Positions 49,181-58,178 of a stretch of 64,000 bases of DNA are shown piece by piece (position 1 is the stretch's first letter; each line of letters begins with the position of its first letter). The position numbers and the translations under genes are program-made. Under the pieces are notes generated by a model. It had not been told where the DNA came from and made no database searches. It saw nothing but the letters and a program-made list of their open reading frames with translations. This DNA comes from Clostridia bacterium (GTDB lineage: Bacteria; Bacillota; Clostridia; Oscillospirales; Butyricicoccaceae), in contig JAFSBG010000067.1 in NCBI GenBank assembly GCA_017441945.1, positions 1 to 64,000 on the forward strand. Reading direction: 5' to 3'.

Positions 49181-50329
49181 TTACTTTATATATCCATTAT
49201 CTTTAAGTCTGTTTTCTAAGGTCTGGCTGAAGCCGCCGTACTGCTCTTTGAGGGAGTAATACTCATTAAGGGCGTCCTTATTGCCCTTGCCCTTTCTGAT
49301 ACATCTTATAAGAATATTCTTCGGCGTATGCTCCATATCGATAAACTCCGCCATGTCGGTCTTATACCCGACAGCTTCAAGGAGAAGTGCGCGGGATGTA
49401 TCTGTAATCAGCGTCGCAAGGCGCTCGCGGATTATGCCGTAGCGGAGAATGCCCTTGTTCTGCTCGCCTTTAAGCTGAGGATTGAGCTCATGCTGACAGC
49501 AAGGCACAGCTAAAATAATCTTACTGCCCCAGCCGATGCCCTTGAAAAAGCTTTCGTCTGTTGCTGTATCGCAGGCATGGAGCGAAATCACCATATCAGG
49601 CGCAAGGTCGGAAGAATATTCCTTGATATCGCCGCAGGCGAATGTGAGACCATCGTAGCCGAGACGTCTTGCCAGAGCTTCACAATGCTCGACAACATCC
49701 TTTTTAAGGTCAAGCCCGTGGACGATGGCGGAAAGCCCAAGCTTCTGTGTGATGTAATAATAGAGTGCGAATGTGAGATAGCTCTTGCCGCAGCCGAAAT
49801 CGACAACGCGGACAGGTCTGTCCTTTGGAAATTCATCCTTGAGGTCGGCAATAAACTCAAGATAGCGGTTAATCTGGCGGAACTTATCGTATTTCGCCTT
49901 GGAAATCGTGCCGTCCTTGTTGATAACGCCAAGCTCGATGAGGAAGTCTGCCCCCTCGTCCTCTGTGATGACATACTGCTTCTTGCGGTTGTGGGCGGCA
50001 GTTTCAACCTTCTTTGTGGCAGGCTGAGTGCGAAGCTTGTAATTCTTGAAATGTGTGATGTGATAATCGTTGTCCTGAGAGTAAATCTGGCACTGAACAA
50101 AGACATTTTCAAGCAGCTCGCCGACCTTATTGAGCATATCGTCAAAGCCCATGTTTTCATGGGTGACCTGCTTGCCCTTTGTGTATGTGAACTGGTAGAG
50201 CGTTTCGTTTTTGCTTAAAAAAGGCTTTACCATCACCTTTGTGAAGTCAACTTCCGCGCCCTTGACAGTCTGGCTCAGCAGAATCGAATGGAATGGGTTT
50301 GCGAGAAGTTCGTTGAGTTTTGTATACAT
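49181..50329 (-). CDS. Class-I SAM methyltransferase of the DUF/Methyltransf_32 type
   Basis: 382 residues. An N-terminal region (about 1-150) of unknown fold is followed by the Rossmann methyltransferase: VRVVDFGCGKSYLTFALYYY (motif I, about 185), GLDLKKDVVEHCE (motif II) and DMVISLHACDTATDESFF with the LHACDTAT signature of the COG2813-unrelated, RNA/rRNA-type Methyltransf_32 family. VPCCQHELNPQLKG follows. The ATG at 50327-50329 follows AAGGAGA. The repeats on both sides contain an identical 81-bp insert. Substrate unknown. Confidence 0.82.
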   Translation of the reverse strand: MYTKLNELLANPFHSILLSQTVKGAEVDFTKVMVKPFLSKNETLYQFTYTKGKQVTHENMGFDDMLNKVGELLENVFVQCQIYSQDNDYHITHFKNYKLRTQPATKKVETAAHNRKKQYVITEDEGADFLIELGVINKDGTISKAKYDKFRQINRYLEFIADLKDEFPKDRPVRVVDFGCGKSYLTFALYYYITQKLGLSAIVHGLDLKKDVVEHCEALARRLGYDGLTFACGDIKEYSSDLAPDMVISLHACDTATDESFFKGIGWGSKIILAVPCCQHELNPQLKGEQNKGILRYGIIRERLATLITDTSRALLLEAVGYKTDMAEFIDMEHTPKNILIRCIRKGKGNKDALNEYYSLKEQYGGFSQTLENRLKDNGYIK

Positions 50330-50345
50330 AGTGGTTCTCCTTAAT

Positions 50346-50466
50346 GTTGCACCTTTGGTGCAAGCGAGATGTGCTGGCGCACACGATATTGCTGCACAGC
50401 GATATGTTTCTGCAAAACGCGATATATTCGCAGAGCGAATGTTGAGGTATCTGCGATGCATTAAAT
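50346..50466 (+). repeat. GCGATAT-linked hairpin array
   Basis: TTGCACC-ttt-GGTGCAA, GTGC-tgg-CGCAC, TGC-TGCA, GTTT-ctgc-AAAAC, ATTCGC-aga-GCGAAT joined by GCGAGAT, ACGATAT and GCGATAT linkers. It is the same design as the array at 18673, on the opposite strand. Confidence 0.8.
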
Positions 50467-50469
50467 AGG

Positions 50470-50601
50470 GTGACAACCCCTCCGTCTTGCTAAAGCAAGA
50501 CACCGTCTCGCTGCGGCTCGGTCACGCCGCGGGTCTAACAGCCCACCGGGCTGTTATTCAACACCGCGGACGCCGTTTCACTACCTTGCACAGGGGAGGC
50601 T
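50470..50601. repeat. Nested repeat with an 81-bp insert, right copy
   Basis: ACCCCTCCGTCTTGCTAAAG..CTTGCACAGGGGAGG is split by the same 81-bp block (50505-50585). Two bases differ from the 49045 copy (TCTAACA against TCTTACA and CTGTTAT against CTGTAAT); the changes are complementary and keep the hairpin TAACAGCCC-acc-GGGCTGTTA paired. Confidence 0.8.
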
Positions 50602-50611
50602 ATAGGGGACA

Positions 50612-52186
50612 CTAATAATTATCCGGCAAATCATTTTCAAGGAGGATATATTTCTTGCCCTTTGATGTATTTTCAAGAGCGAGGGCGTGATTTATCGCCT
50701 CTCTTACATCGAGAGTGCGGAAAATCTTTTCCTCCGGGTAGCCCTTTTCCATAAGACCTTCATAAATATGGTCCTTCTTGCCCACAAGGCAGACATAGTC
50801 AGCCATTTCGGCAATCTGTGTGCCGAAAATCTTGTTGAGCTCGTATTCCCTTTCACCCAATTCAACCATACCCGGTGTGACAACGATTTTCATACCGTTG
50901 CACAGGTCGAGAGCGTCGAGAGCCGCCTTCGCGCCTGTCGGGTTGGAGTTGTAAGCATCGTCGATGATGACATTTTCGCCCGATGGCTTGAGCTCAAGGC
51001 GATGAGGCACAGGAGTGAGAGTTGCAACAGCAACTGTCATTTCGTTAAGTGGAATGCCGAGAGTATGGGAAACGGCGATAGCGCCTAAAATATTGACAAC
51101 ATTGTGCTTGCCGAGAAGCTTTGTTGTGAAGCGGTGCTCTTCACCCTGCGGAGTGCGTACCGAGAAGGAAATGCCGAGTTCAGAAACAGATAAATCGTAA
51201 GCCATATAGTCGGCTTCATGCTCGATGCCGTATGTTACAATATTGCCCTCTGTCGGCAGGTTTTCACGGATTAAATCGGAGTCGATATTGAAGAATGTAG
51301 TGCCGTTTTTAGCGTGTACTGCATCGTAAAGCTCAAGCTTTGTCTTGATGATAGTTTCAACATTGAAGAATGTTTCAAGATGCTGTTCGCCGATAGATGT
51401 GACGATGCCGAGGTTTGGATGAACGATGTCGCAAAGCTCCTCAATTTCACCCTTGTGGCGCGCGCCCATTTCGACAACGAAGTGGGTGTGAGTTGGCTTT
51501 AAATGCTCACGGATTGTGCGGACAACACCCATAGGAGTGTTGAAGCTGGCAGGAGTCATAAGGCTTTCGTAGTGGGAAGCCAGAATCGACTGGAGGAAGT
51601 ACTTTGTACTTGTCTTGCCGAAGGAGCCTGTGATGCCGATGACTTCCATCTGGGATTTAGCCTTTAAAATGCGCTGTGCATCGCGGAGATAACGGTTGTT
51701 GTTGGCCTTTTCGAGAGGAGCGTTGAGCCAGTTAATAAGGCGTGTCACAGGATAGATGAAAAGGCTGATTGCGGCTAAAATAACGAATGTAAGGCTTCTG
51801 TTGCAGTTCATGCAGACGAGAAGGAGAGCCATCACGAGGAAGTAAAGTACAAAGCCTGTGATATACATACGCTTGATTCGCCATGTTACAACGAAAGGTT
51901 TTTTAGCAGGGAGCGGCTTTGCAATATAGCAGAACCACGCAAGAATGAGAATGGAAATTATGCCTGGCACAAGCTTCATGCCGAAGAATGCCGCCAGAAT
52001 TGACGGAATCAGCAGGAAAATCTTGTATGGCGCGTAGATGTAACGCTTGTTGTTTTCCTCATAGAGCAGGTGCGTTGGGTTGTGGTATGAGGAAAGCTGA
52101 AGCATGTGAAGCGAGAATGACAGATAATAGTAATAACACAGCGTAAACTCCGCGAGAATTATTACAAGCAGTATTGTGTTTAACAT
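50612..52186 (-). CDS. Membrane-anchored MurF-like Mur ligase
   Basis: 524 residues. The first ~170 residues form 4-5 membrane helices (about 2-20, 55-90, 108-128, 132-148), unlike the soluble, ~450-aa MurF. The catalytic part follows: Walker A VIGITGSFGKTSTKYFLQ (about 190), VVEMGARHKGEIEELCDI (the MurF/E ligase magnesium region), then LLGKHNVVNILGAIAV and IDDAYNSNPTGAKAALDAL, the MurF-type C-terminal motif. It should ligate an amino acid or dipeptide to a nucleotide-linked peptide, at the membrane. It heads a cluster with a flippase, ATP-grasp, MurE-like and FemAB genes. Confidence 0.83.
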   Translation of the reverse strand: MLNTILLVIILAEFTLCYYYYLSFSLHMLQLSSYHNPTHLLYEENNKRYIYAPYKIFLLIPSILAAFFGMKLVPGIISILILAWFCYIAKPLPAKKPFVVTWRIKRMYITGFVLYFLVMALLLVCMNCNRSLTFVILAAISLFIYPVTRLINWLNAPLEKANNNRYLRDAQRILKAKSQMEVIGITGSFGKTSTKYFLQSILASHYESLMTPASFNTPMGVVRTIREHLKPTHTHFVVEMGARHKGEIEELCDIVHPNLGIVTSIGEQHLETFFNVETIIKTKLELYDAVHAKNGTTFFNIDSDLIRENLPTEGNIVTYGIEHEADYMAYDLSVSELGISFSVRTPQGEEHRFTTKLLGKHNVVNILGAIAVSHTLGIPLNEMTVAVATLTPVPHRLELKPSGENVIIDDAYNSNPTGAKAALDALDLCNGMKIVVTPGMVELGEREYELNKIFGTQIAEMADYVCLVGKKDHIYEGLMEKGYPEEKIFRTLDVREAINHALALENTSKGKKYILLENDLPDNY

Positions 52187-52214
52187 TATGTATCTCCTTT
52201 TGGCCCTTTGGGGC

Positions 52215-52432
52215 AGCTAAATTCGCAGGGAAATTTTAGCCCCCTTTGATTCAAGGGGGTGCCCCAACGGGGCGGGGGGATTATTGTAGGGGCGGTGCCT
52301 CTGTGCCCGCCCGCGAGGAAAGTTATAGTGAATAGTTGTGTTGCCTGCGGCGCATTAAATAGGGCGGAATGTCGAGGGCGCCATTCCCTACAGGAAAAGT
52401 TAAATAGCCTCCCCTTGCACAGGGGAGGTTAA
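52215..52432. repeat. Composite of several GC-rich repeats
   Basis: GGGGGTGCCCCAACGGGGCGGGG, TAGGGGCGGTGCCTCTGTGCC with CGCCCGCGAGG, AATAGGGCGGAATGTCGAGG with GCGCCATTCCCTACAGG, and CCTCCCCTTGCACAGGGGAGG. No gene is supported in the 52187-52442 gap. Confidence 0.7.
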
Positions 52433-52442
52433 AAGGGGGAAA

Positions 52443-53951
52443 TTACCCCAAAAATCTCTTGAACAGGAATTCTTTTTCGCCTTTGTTGAGGCCGAAGGTC
52501 AGCATACAGATGCCGTAAAGGGCAACATATACACAGCCGTAAATGAGGAAGCCCAGCTTACCTGTCAGCGGCATAAAGTGCATGAAAACAAGCATAGCAG
52601 CCACAGGGACTAAAATGGCAGGAAGCATTTTTGCGATCTCCTTCCAGAAACGAGGGATATCCAGCTTCATTTCCTTATAATAGTATATGTTCATTATGAT
52701 GATCTGACCTATTGTGTAAGAAACTGCGATGGAAATTGCAGGGCCGATGGCGCCGAACATTTTAATCAGCGGAATCGACATGAAAACATTGACTATCGAA
52801 ATGATGAGATAGCAGACAGCGCGGAATGCGTGCTTGTTTTTTGCCTGCAGAATGGAAATGCCGATATTCTGGATAAGCGGCACGGTCATCGGGATAAAGA
52901 GCAGCATTGCGATATAGTAGACGATTTCATAGCCCTGTCCCAGCCAGATTTCCTGAATGAACATCTTGCCTAAGATGCCGAAGCCTGTCAGAGCGAGAGC
53001 GAGAATGAAAAACTGCATTCTGCCCACTCTTATCATAAGGTCGCTCAATTCCTTCATCGTATGCTCGCGGGAGCAGATAGCTGTGACACGAGGGAGGAAC
53101 AGATTGGAAATAGCGGCAGAAAGCTGCTGATAATAGTTGTTGAGCAGTACGCCAAGGTTGAAATATGTGATAACAGCCGCCCCTTTCAGCATACCAAGAA
53201 GAACATTACCTGTGTTCCAGTAAAGTCTGTCGACAATCATGCCGAGGAAGATGAAGAAGGAGAATGTTACGATTTCCTTGAGAAGCGGCTTGTCAAATGC
53301 GCCGAACTTAAACTTGACTTTAAGCTTTTTAAAGCAGTAGATGACATTCGCCATGCCGAAGAAGATGTTGATGAATGTGGCGACTAAAATCATGCCTATG
53401 GAGCGTGCGCCCAGCATGAGCACAGCTGTCATCATCAGTGGATTGAGAATGCTTCGGAAAGCTAGCATCGCCTTGGAGAAAAGGAACTTCTCATAGGATG
53501 TGATGATGGATGCAAAAATCGAGAATGGGAAGGTTACGGCAACATTTATAGATGCCAGATACATCAGCTTTGTTGTGATGCCGATTTCATCAGGAGAAAG
53601 CTTTGAGCCGAAGATGAGCGGCACATTTGCCGAAAGGATAAAGCCGAGTATCATCGCCACAAGACCGATTATAGAATAGAGAGCGAAGAACATACCATGC
53701 AGGCGCTGTTCTTTGTCCTTCTCCCCTTCAACGCGGTATTTTGTGGTGTAGCGGACGATAGCGGCTTCAAAGCCGAAGCCGAGAATTGTTAAGTATGAAA
53801 TTGTCGAGTTAACCAGCGAAAATACGCCGTATTCCCCGTCGCCCAGTGTGCGTACCATAAACGGCGTGTACACAAGGGAGATGGTGGTGCTTAAGATAAG
53901 CGAGATATAGGAGAGCATTGCGCCCGCCTTGAACTGATTGATTTTTCTCAT
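52443..53951 (-). CDS. Polysaccharide/lipid flippase (MOP superfamily)
   Basis: 502 residues with 12-14 membrane helices. It begins NQFKAGAMLSYISLILSTTI and VYTPFMVRTLGDGEYGVFSL, the N-terminal Wzx/PST signature (LG..EYG). Members flip undecaprenyl-linked sugars or lipid II. Its place among Mur-ligase and cross-bridge genes suggests lipid II or a lipid-linked glycan as cargo; MurJ itself cannot be excluded. AAAGG precedes the ATG, and a 163-bp palindrome lies upstream. Confidence 0.85.
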   Translation of the reverse strand: MRKINQFKAGAMLSYISLILSTTISLVYTPFMVRTLGDGEYGVFSLVNSTISYLTILGFGFEAAIVRYTTKYRVEGEKDKEQRLHGMFFALYSIIGLVAMILGFILSANVPLIFGSKLSPDEIGITTKLMYLASINVAVTFPFSIFASIITSYEKFLFSKAMLAFRSILNPLMMTAVLMLGARSIGMILVATFINIFFGMANVIYCFKKLKVKFKFGAFDKPLLKEIVTFSFFIFLGMIVDRLYWNTGNVLLGMLKGAAVITYFNLGVLLNNYYQQLSAAISNLFLPRVTAICSREHTMKELSDLMIRVGRMQFFILALALTGFGILGKMFIQEIWLGQGYEIVYYIAMLLFIPMTVPLIQNIGISILQAKNKHAFRAVCYLIISIVNVFMSIPLIKMFGAIGPAISIAVSYTIGQIIIMNIYYYKEMKLDIPRFWKEIAKMLPAILVPVAAMLVFMHFMPLTGKLGFLIYGCVYVALYGICMLTFGLNKGEKEFLFKRFLG

Positions 53952-53967
53952 TATATATGCCTTTCGG

Positions 53968-54130
53968 GTAGCCGTTGATTAAAATCAAAGTATATTCAGC
54001 GGCGAGATTTTTTTATGTCAGAATGGCTAAAAGCCGCAGGCAATACTTTGTGTATTAACGAGGATTTTTAGCCATAAATGACTGGAAAAGAGCCGCCGAT
54101 GGATGTGCTGTTGATTTAATCAGCGGCTAC
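53968..54130. repeat. 163-bp imperfect palindrome
   Basis: Ends GTAGCCGTTGATTAAAATCA and, inverted, GTAGCCGCTGATTAAATCAA. Inner arms continue with AGCGGCGAG/GGCGGCT, then AATGGCTAAAA/TTTTTAGCCAT and AATACTTTG/CAAAG-like ends around a short loop (ATTAACGAGG). It fills the space between the ATP-grasp stop and the flippase ribosome-binding site. It may be a MITE-like element or a structured RNA. Confidence 0.7.
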
Positions 54131-54136
54131 AATTAT

Positions 54137-55336
54137 TTATCTGTAATATTTATAATACTTTACATAGTGGCTGTAATGGGAGCGGAGCAGATATTTCATG
54201 CGCTTAGGCGACATATCGCCCTTCATAAAGAGAGGATTCTTCATCTTGCCTTCGGAAACCAGTCTCTTGAGCTCAGGCACATAGCTCTTGTCCTTGACAT
54301 ATGTGTATGCAACGCCCATCGGAAGCACTGTCCACAGAGAATCGTGGTCGGCTGTGATGTAGTCATTCTTCACATCGTGAATGAACTCATCGCAGAGGTA
54401 CTTTGCGATATTTAAGCCGCCGCCTGTGACATAGTAGTTGTTTCTGCCCTGTCTGCAGTTGGCTTCAAAAATCTTGATCTTGCCGTCGCGGCTGTCGTAC
54501 TTCATGTCAAACTGAGCAAAGCCAACATAGTCGATAGCTTCGAGGAAGTTTCTGATTTTCTGGGACAATTCCTCGTCCTTACAGGACATGATGATGGATG
54601 TATTGCCGATGCCGTGCGGTGTGTGCTCTTCCAGCAGCGGATGGCCCATCGCTGTGAAAATTGTGCGGTGATCCTTGCCGGAGAATGTTGTCATAACGCG
54701 CATAAAGCTGTCGTCACCCGGAATTGTATCCTGCAAAATAAGGGCGTCACTATAGCCTGCAGCATAGATTTCCTTGATTACCGAGTTGACCTCTTCGAGA
54801 GTGTCCAGCTTGTAAACCTTTTTCTGTGTGTCAAATGGATTGTGCCAGTAGTCAACGCCGTCACTTGGCTTTAAGATTACAGGGAAATCGAAAGGAAGCT
54901 CAGTCAGCTCGCCCATATCCTGTGTGTAAATGAGAGTTTCAGGGTATGGCAGGCCGTATTTTTCAGCCATTTCATAGAAATCGCGCTTTCTGATAAGCTT
55001 ATCCATAAGCTCCTTTGGAATATATGGCACGATTACGTTTTCAGGGTATTCCTCGCGGTGTGTGATGATCTGCTCCACATAATTGTCGCCACAGCCCACA
55101 AGAAGCACAGGCATTTTTGCGTGCTTCTTTGCGTATTCCAGCACTTTTGGAAGGAAAACATGAGGAAGGTCTATCTCAGGGTCTGTTGTGAGATTGCAGA
55201 TTTTGGAGTTTCCGCAAGGGCCGTAAGTCGTCTTGCAGAAAACATCGGAAATAATGCCTGCGTATTCATAGAATGCGCGGGCAACGCTGTATGTGTTGAT
55301 GTCGTTGCCAAACAGGGCAACCTTGAACTTTTTCAT
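54137..55336 (-). CDS. ATP-grasp ligase resembling D-aspartate ligase
   Basis: 399 residues. It begins KKFKVALFGNDINTYSVARA (cf. the D-aspartate ligase Asl type: GSDMNVYGMARSF), has a preATP-grasp region, and the ATP-grasp core ELPFDFPVILKPSDGVDYWH, ILQDTIPGDDSFMRVMTT, then GFAQFDMKYDSRDGKIKIFE with a metal-binding glutamate/asparagine (ANCRQGRNNYY). In enterococci such an enzyme adds D-aspartate to the lysine of UDP-MurNAc-pentapeptide. Substrate here is inferred from the neighbouring Mur-ligase and FemAB genes. AAAGGAGA precedes the ATG at 55334-55336. Confidence 0.78.
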   Translation of the reverse strand: MKKFKVALFGNDINTYSVARAFYEYAGIISDVFCKTTYGPCGNSKICNLTTDPEIDLPHVFLPKVLEYAKKHAKMPVLLVGCGDNYVEQIITHREEYPENVIVPYIPKELMDKLIRKRDFYEMAEKYGLPYPETLIYTQDMGELTELPFDFPVILKPSDGVDYWHNPFDTQKKVYKLDTLEEVNSVIKEIYAAGYSDALILQDTIPGDDSFMRVMTTFSGKDHRTIFTAMGHPLLEEHTPHGIGNTSIIMSCKDEELSQKIRNFLEAIDYVGFAQFDMKYDSRDGKIKIFEANCRQGRNNYYVTGGGLNIAKYLCDEFIHDVKNDYITADHDSLWTVLPMGVAYTYVKDKSYVPELKRLVSEGKMKNPLFMKGDMSPKRMKYLLRSHYSHYVKYYKYYR

Positions 55337-55363
55337 ATATGTGATTCTCCTTTGGAAAACGCA

Positions 55364-55440
55364 CAAAGTGCGTTTTATCGGCGTTTTACGCCGTATGTCA
55401 TCAAGGCGTAGCCTTGTATGTAATCAATAATTATTGTATG
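55364..55440 (+). repeat. GTATGTCATCA-linked hairpin array
   Basis: AACGCAC-aaa-GTGCGTT, GGCGT-tttA-CGCC, AAGGC-gta-GCCTT and AATAATTATT-type hairpins joined by TTATCG, GTATGTCATC and GTATGTAATC linkers; same design as the GCGATAT arrays with a different linker. Confidence 0.75.
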
Positions 55441-55448
55441 TAATTATC

Positions 55449-56924
55449 CTACGCCTTCACAAATTTAATATTATAAGCTCTGCCGCCTGAGAGGGCAAAG
55501 CCGTTTTCGGTGATTTTTATTCTGCACATAGGTGTAGTATATGTATTTTCGGCAAAGTCATAAAGCGGCATATCCCCTTCTTTATAATGGGAAAGGAGCA
55601 TTTTGCCCTCATTTTCTGTGATGTAGTAGAAAATATCAAGCTCTTCGCTGTAATATCTGCCGAGAATGTCCTTGTTTACAGGGGCAAGGCTTATTCTGCG
55701 TAAGTCGCCTATGCCTGCGCCTATCTTAAACTTAGGCTTTTCGCCTAAATCAATTCTGTCAACAGTTTCGCCGAGAGCGTAGAGCGAATCCTTTATGTGA
55801 ATGAGCGGATTGCCGTTAAGACAGCCGTTTTTCACCATATAGAATGGATGCGGCTCGTTTATGCCTATATACGCGCCGTCGATTTTATCCACAGGCTGTG
55901 AACAAATGAACTCGTCGTCATCAGGCAAGCCTAAAACGATGTCGGCAATCTTTTTGCTTGCCACACCCGGAATCGTATTCTGTGTGTTGGCGAAAATCAC
56001 GATGTCAAGGTCGTCGTCAGGATAAATCGCCATATCGGCTCTGTAGCCTGCGTCAACGCCGCCGTGGGTGTAGAGTTTATGGCCCTTGTGCTCCTGAATC
56101 ATCATGCCTCCGCCGTAAATAGAGGTTTCTCCGCTTGTCAGCACGGCAGGAGTGAACATAACATCGAAAATCGCCTTGTCGAAGTGCTGAGGATTCTTGT
56201 ATTCGTCCATCAGCTTTATAAAATCGTGGACATTTGTGTTGAGAGATGTGGCGCCTGCAACGCCGAAATTGAGCGGCTGATTTACATAGCTGCCGCAGCC
56301 GTTGTCAAGATAGCTCTGTGCGCGGTTTTTCACTATGTCCTTGTAGCCCATTTTTATGCAGGTGCTGTCCATGCCGAGAACGTCAAAAATACGCTCCTTC
56401 GCAAACTCATTGAGAGGCTTGCCCGAGATTTTGCGGACGATTTCGGCACAGAGTGTGAAATTGGAGTTGGAGTAAAGATACTGGCTAAGGGGTACAAAGT
56501 TCAGCTCTTTCTGTGTGGAAATGACCTTGAGAAGGTCTTTCTGAGTTATGATATCGTCGATGCGTGTACCGCGGCAGATGAGCAATTCCCACTGGTCACG
56601 GATACCGCTGACGTTGTTCATACATTGACGTACTGTAACAGGAGTATCAAATGCAATATATTCAGGCAGATATGTGCGTATATCGGCATCTAAATCCACC
56701 TTGCCCTCATTCCACAGAATGAGAAGGGACATTATAGTCACCTGTTTGGAGACCGATGCAACGTGAAAGACAGTCTTGTCTGTGATGTCGATATCGTGCT
56801 CCAATACAGCCTTGCCGTAGCACTTATCGAAGATTATTTCGCCCTTGTGACGGACAAGCACCTGGCCGCCCGGAGCGTTTTCTCTCTGCCAGAGCCTGAA
56901 AATATTATCTATCTTGCTATACAT
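55449..56924 (-). CDS. Serine hydrolase of the beta-lactamase/DD-peptidase family
   Basis: 491 residues without a signal peptide. The beta-lactamase (class-C-like) domain (about 15-330) has the SxxK motif in FHVASVSKQVTIMSL (serine at about 58), YSNSNF as the YxN motif (about 150) and KLYTHGGVDAGYRADM as the HGG (KTG-equivalent) near 285. The ~150-residue C-terminal part is beta-rich and unassigned. Such proteins are esterases, peptidases or beta-lactamase relatives. It is cytoplasmic by sequence, so a wall-modifying role is not clear. Confidence 0.83.
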   Translation of the reverse strand: MYSKIDNIFRLWQRENAPGGQVLVRHKGEIIFDKCYGKAVLEHDIDITDKTVFHVASVSKQVTIMSLLILWNEGKVDLDADIRTYLPEYIAFDTPVTVRQCMNNVSGIRDQWELLICRGTRIDDIITQKDLLKVISTQKELNFVPLSQYLYSNSNFTLCAEIVRKISGKPLNEFAKERIFDVLGMDSTCIKMGYKDIVKNRAQSYLDNGCGSYVNQPLNFGVAGATSLNTNVHDFIKLMDEYKNPQHFDKAIFDVMFTPAVLTSGETSIYGGGMMIQEHKGHKLYTHGGVDAGYRADMAIYPDDDLDIVIFANTQNTIPGVASKKIADIVLGLPDDDEFICSQPVDKIDGAYIGINEPHPFYMVKNGCLNGNPLIHIKDSLYALGETVDRIDLGEKPKFKIGAGIGDLRRISLAPVNKDILGRYYSEELDIFYYITENEGKMLLSHYKEGDMPLYDFAENTYTTPMCRIKITENGFALSGGRAYNIKFVKA

Positions 56925-56986
56925 AATAATACTCCTTTCGAGTTTTCACACATGGGGGAAGTTTCCTTCCCCCGATGTGTTTAAGG

Positions 56987-57730
56987 CTATGTTCTTGCCA
57001 CGCCGTCGACCGAAAGGATTGTGCCTGAGATATAGCTTGCATTATCCGATGCTAAAAACAGGAACGCATTTGCGATATCTTCGGCTTCACCTGCTCTGCC
57101 GAGCGGAATGGTCTTGATTGTGCGCGCCTTCATGTCGTCAGGGAGATTTGCGAACATATCGGTGTTTGTCACACCGGGCGCCACAGCGTTCACTCTTATT
57201 CCGTAAGGCGCAAGCTCACGGGCAAGAGATTTGGTCAGGCCGTTGACGGCGAATTTCGATGCAGGATATCCGCAGCCTGTCGGCTGACCGTAGAGGGACA
57301 CCATCGAGCTGGTGTTGAGGATTACGCCCTGTTGTCTTTCGCGCATAATAATTGCGGCTGCCTTTGAGCAGTAAAAGACGGCGTTTACATTGAGGTCTAT
57401 GATCTTTTCAAATTCGCTGACCTCCATCGTGAATATGCTGGAGTAGGACGCCATACCTGCGTTGTTTACAAGGATATCGAGAGAGCCGAAACGATTTTTT
57501 ACATCATTAAAAGCCTTTTCGATAGCATTATAATCTGCAAGGTCAGGCCAGATGCCATAAAGTCTGTCCTCAGGGAAAGTTTCTTTAAGCTTAGCCAGAG
57601 CTTTCTGAGTGCTTTCCTGCTTTGAGCCGCATATCACGACGTTTGCGTTGTTTTCGAGAAATTTAACAGCAGTTGACAATCCGATGCCGCGGGTAGAACC
57701 TGTAATAACAGCAGTTTTTCCTTTTAACAT
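56987..57730 (-). CDS. Short-chain dehydrogenase/reductase, FabG-like
   Basis: 247 residues, classical SDR. TGSTRGIG (about 11-18) is the NAD(P)-binding loop, NNAGMASYSSIF the NNAG motif, the catalytic serine-tyrosine-lysine are in NTSSMVSL and GCGYPASKFAVNGLTKSL, and PLGRAGEAEDIANAFLFLAS is typical of the FabG C-terminus. It most likely reduces a 3-oxoacyl or a sugar-like substrate with NADPH. The ATG follows AAGAAAGG. Genomic context gives no substrate. Confidence 0.88.
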   Translation of the reverse strand: MLKGKTAVITGSTRGIGLSTAVKFLENNANVVICGSKQESTQKALAKLKETFPEDRLYGIWPDLADYNAIEKAFNDVKNRFGSLDILVNNAGMASYSSIFTMEVSEFEKIIDLNVNAVFYCSKAAAIIMRERQQGVILNTSSMVSLYGQPTGCGYPASKFAVNGLTKSLARELAPYGIRVNAVAPGVTNTDMFANLPDDMKARTIKTIPLGRAGEAEDIANAFLFLASDNASYISGTILSVDGVART

Positions 57731-57923
57731 AATATTTTCCTTTCTTCAGCCGCTCTTTTCCCATTAAGAGCTGATGGTGAGTACTTATGAAACTTCCAAA
57801 ATCATAATTCGACTTACCGTAATCATGCATTGCTTTGGCTTGTGATTTTCTGCTGTCAGCCTCAGAAAAAATAAGCCGCGCCACACAGGCATCAGAGAAA
57901 ATAGGGTGGATTGCCGGAGACAT
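57663..57923 (-). CDS. Doubtful small frame upstream of the SDR gene
   Basis: An 86-codon frame beginning MSPAIHPIFSDACVARLIFS overlaps the SDR start by 68 nt in another frame. An AAAGGAG motif touches its ATG with no proper spacing. The first 60 codons lie in otherwise gene-free DNA. I cannot support it by homology and list it only because it is the sole candidate in the 57731-57954 stretch. Confidence 0.2.
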   Translation of the reverse strand: MSPAIHPIFSDACVARLIFSEADSRKSQAKAMHDYGKSNYDFGSFISTHHQLLMGKERLKKGKYYVKRKNCCYYRFYPRHRIVNCC

Positions 57924-57954
57924 CTCCTTTCCGTTAAATTTTTCGGTTTATATC

Positions 57955-58172
57955 AAAGCCACAAGGCTGTGATATCATTTAGTTTTTGCTTCGCAAACAT
58001 TAAGGTGTGATAAGTCACATTTTATGGATGAGAAAAGTGAATCCCTCCACCGCTGACGCGGTCCCCCTCCCTCAAGGTGAATTGACCGAAGGTCAAGAGA
58101 GGGTGGCCTGGGCCATTAGACAAGGGAGGCAGTAATTAGTTTGTAGGGACCGACATCCCTGGCGGTCCGCTT
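57955..58172. repeat. Composite of hairpin and CCCTCC repeats
   Basis: A hairpin array (GCCACAAGGCTGTGATATC, GTTTTTGC-ttc-GCAAAC, TGTGA-taa-GTCACA; 57955-58018), then CCCTCCACCGCTGACGCGG, CCTCAAGGTGAATTGACC, GACAAGGGAGGC and TGTAGGGACCGACATCCC with GGCGGTCCGC. Confidence 0.7.
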
Positions 58173-58178
58173 ATTTAA

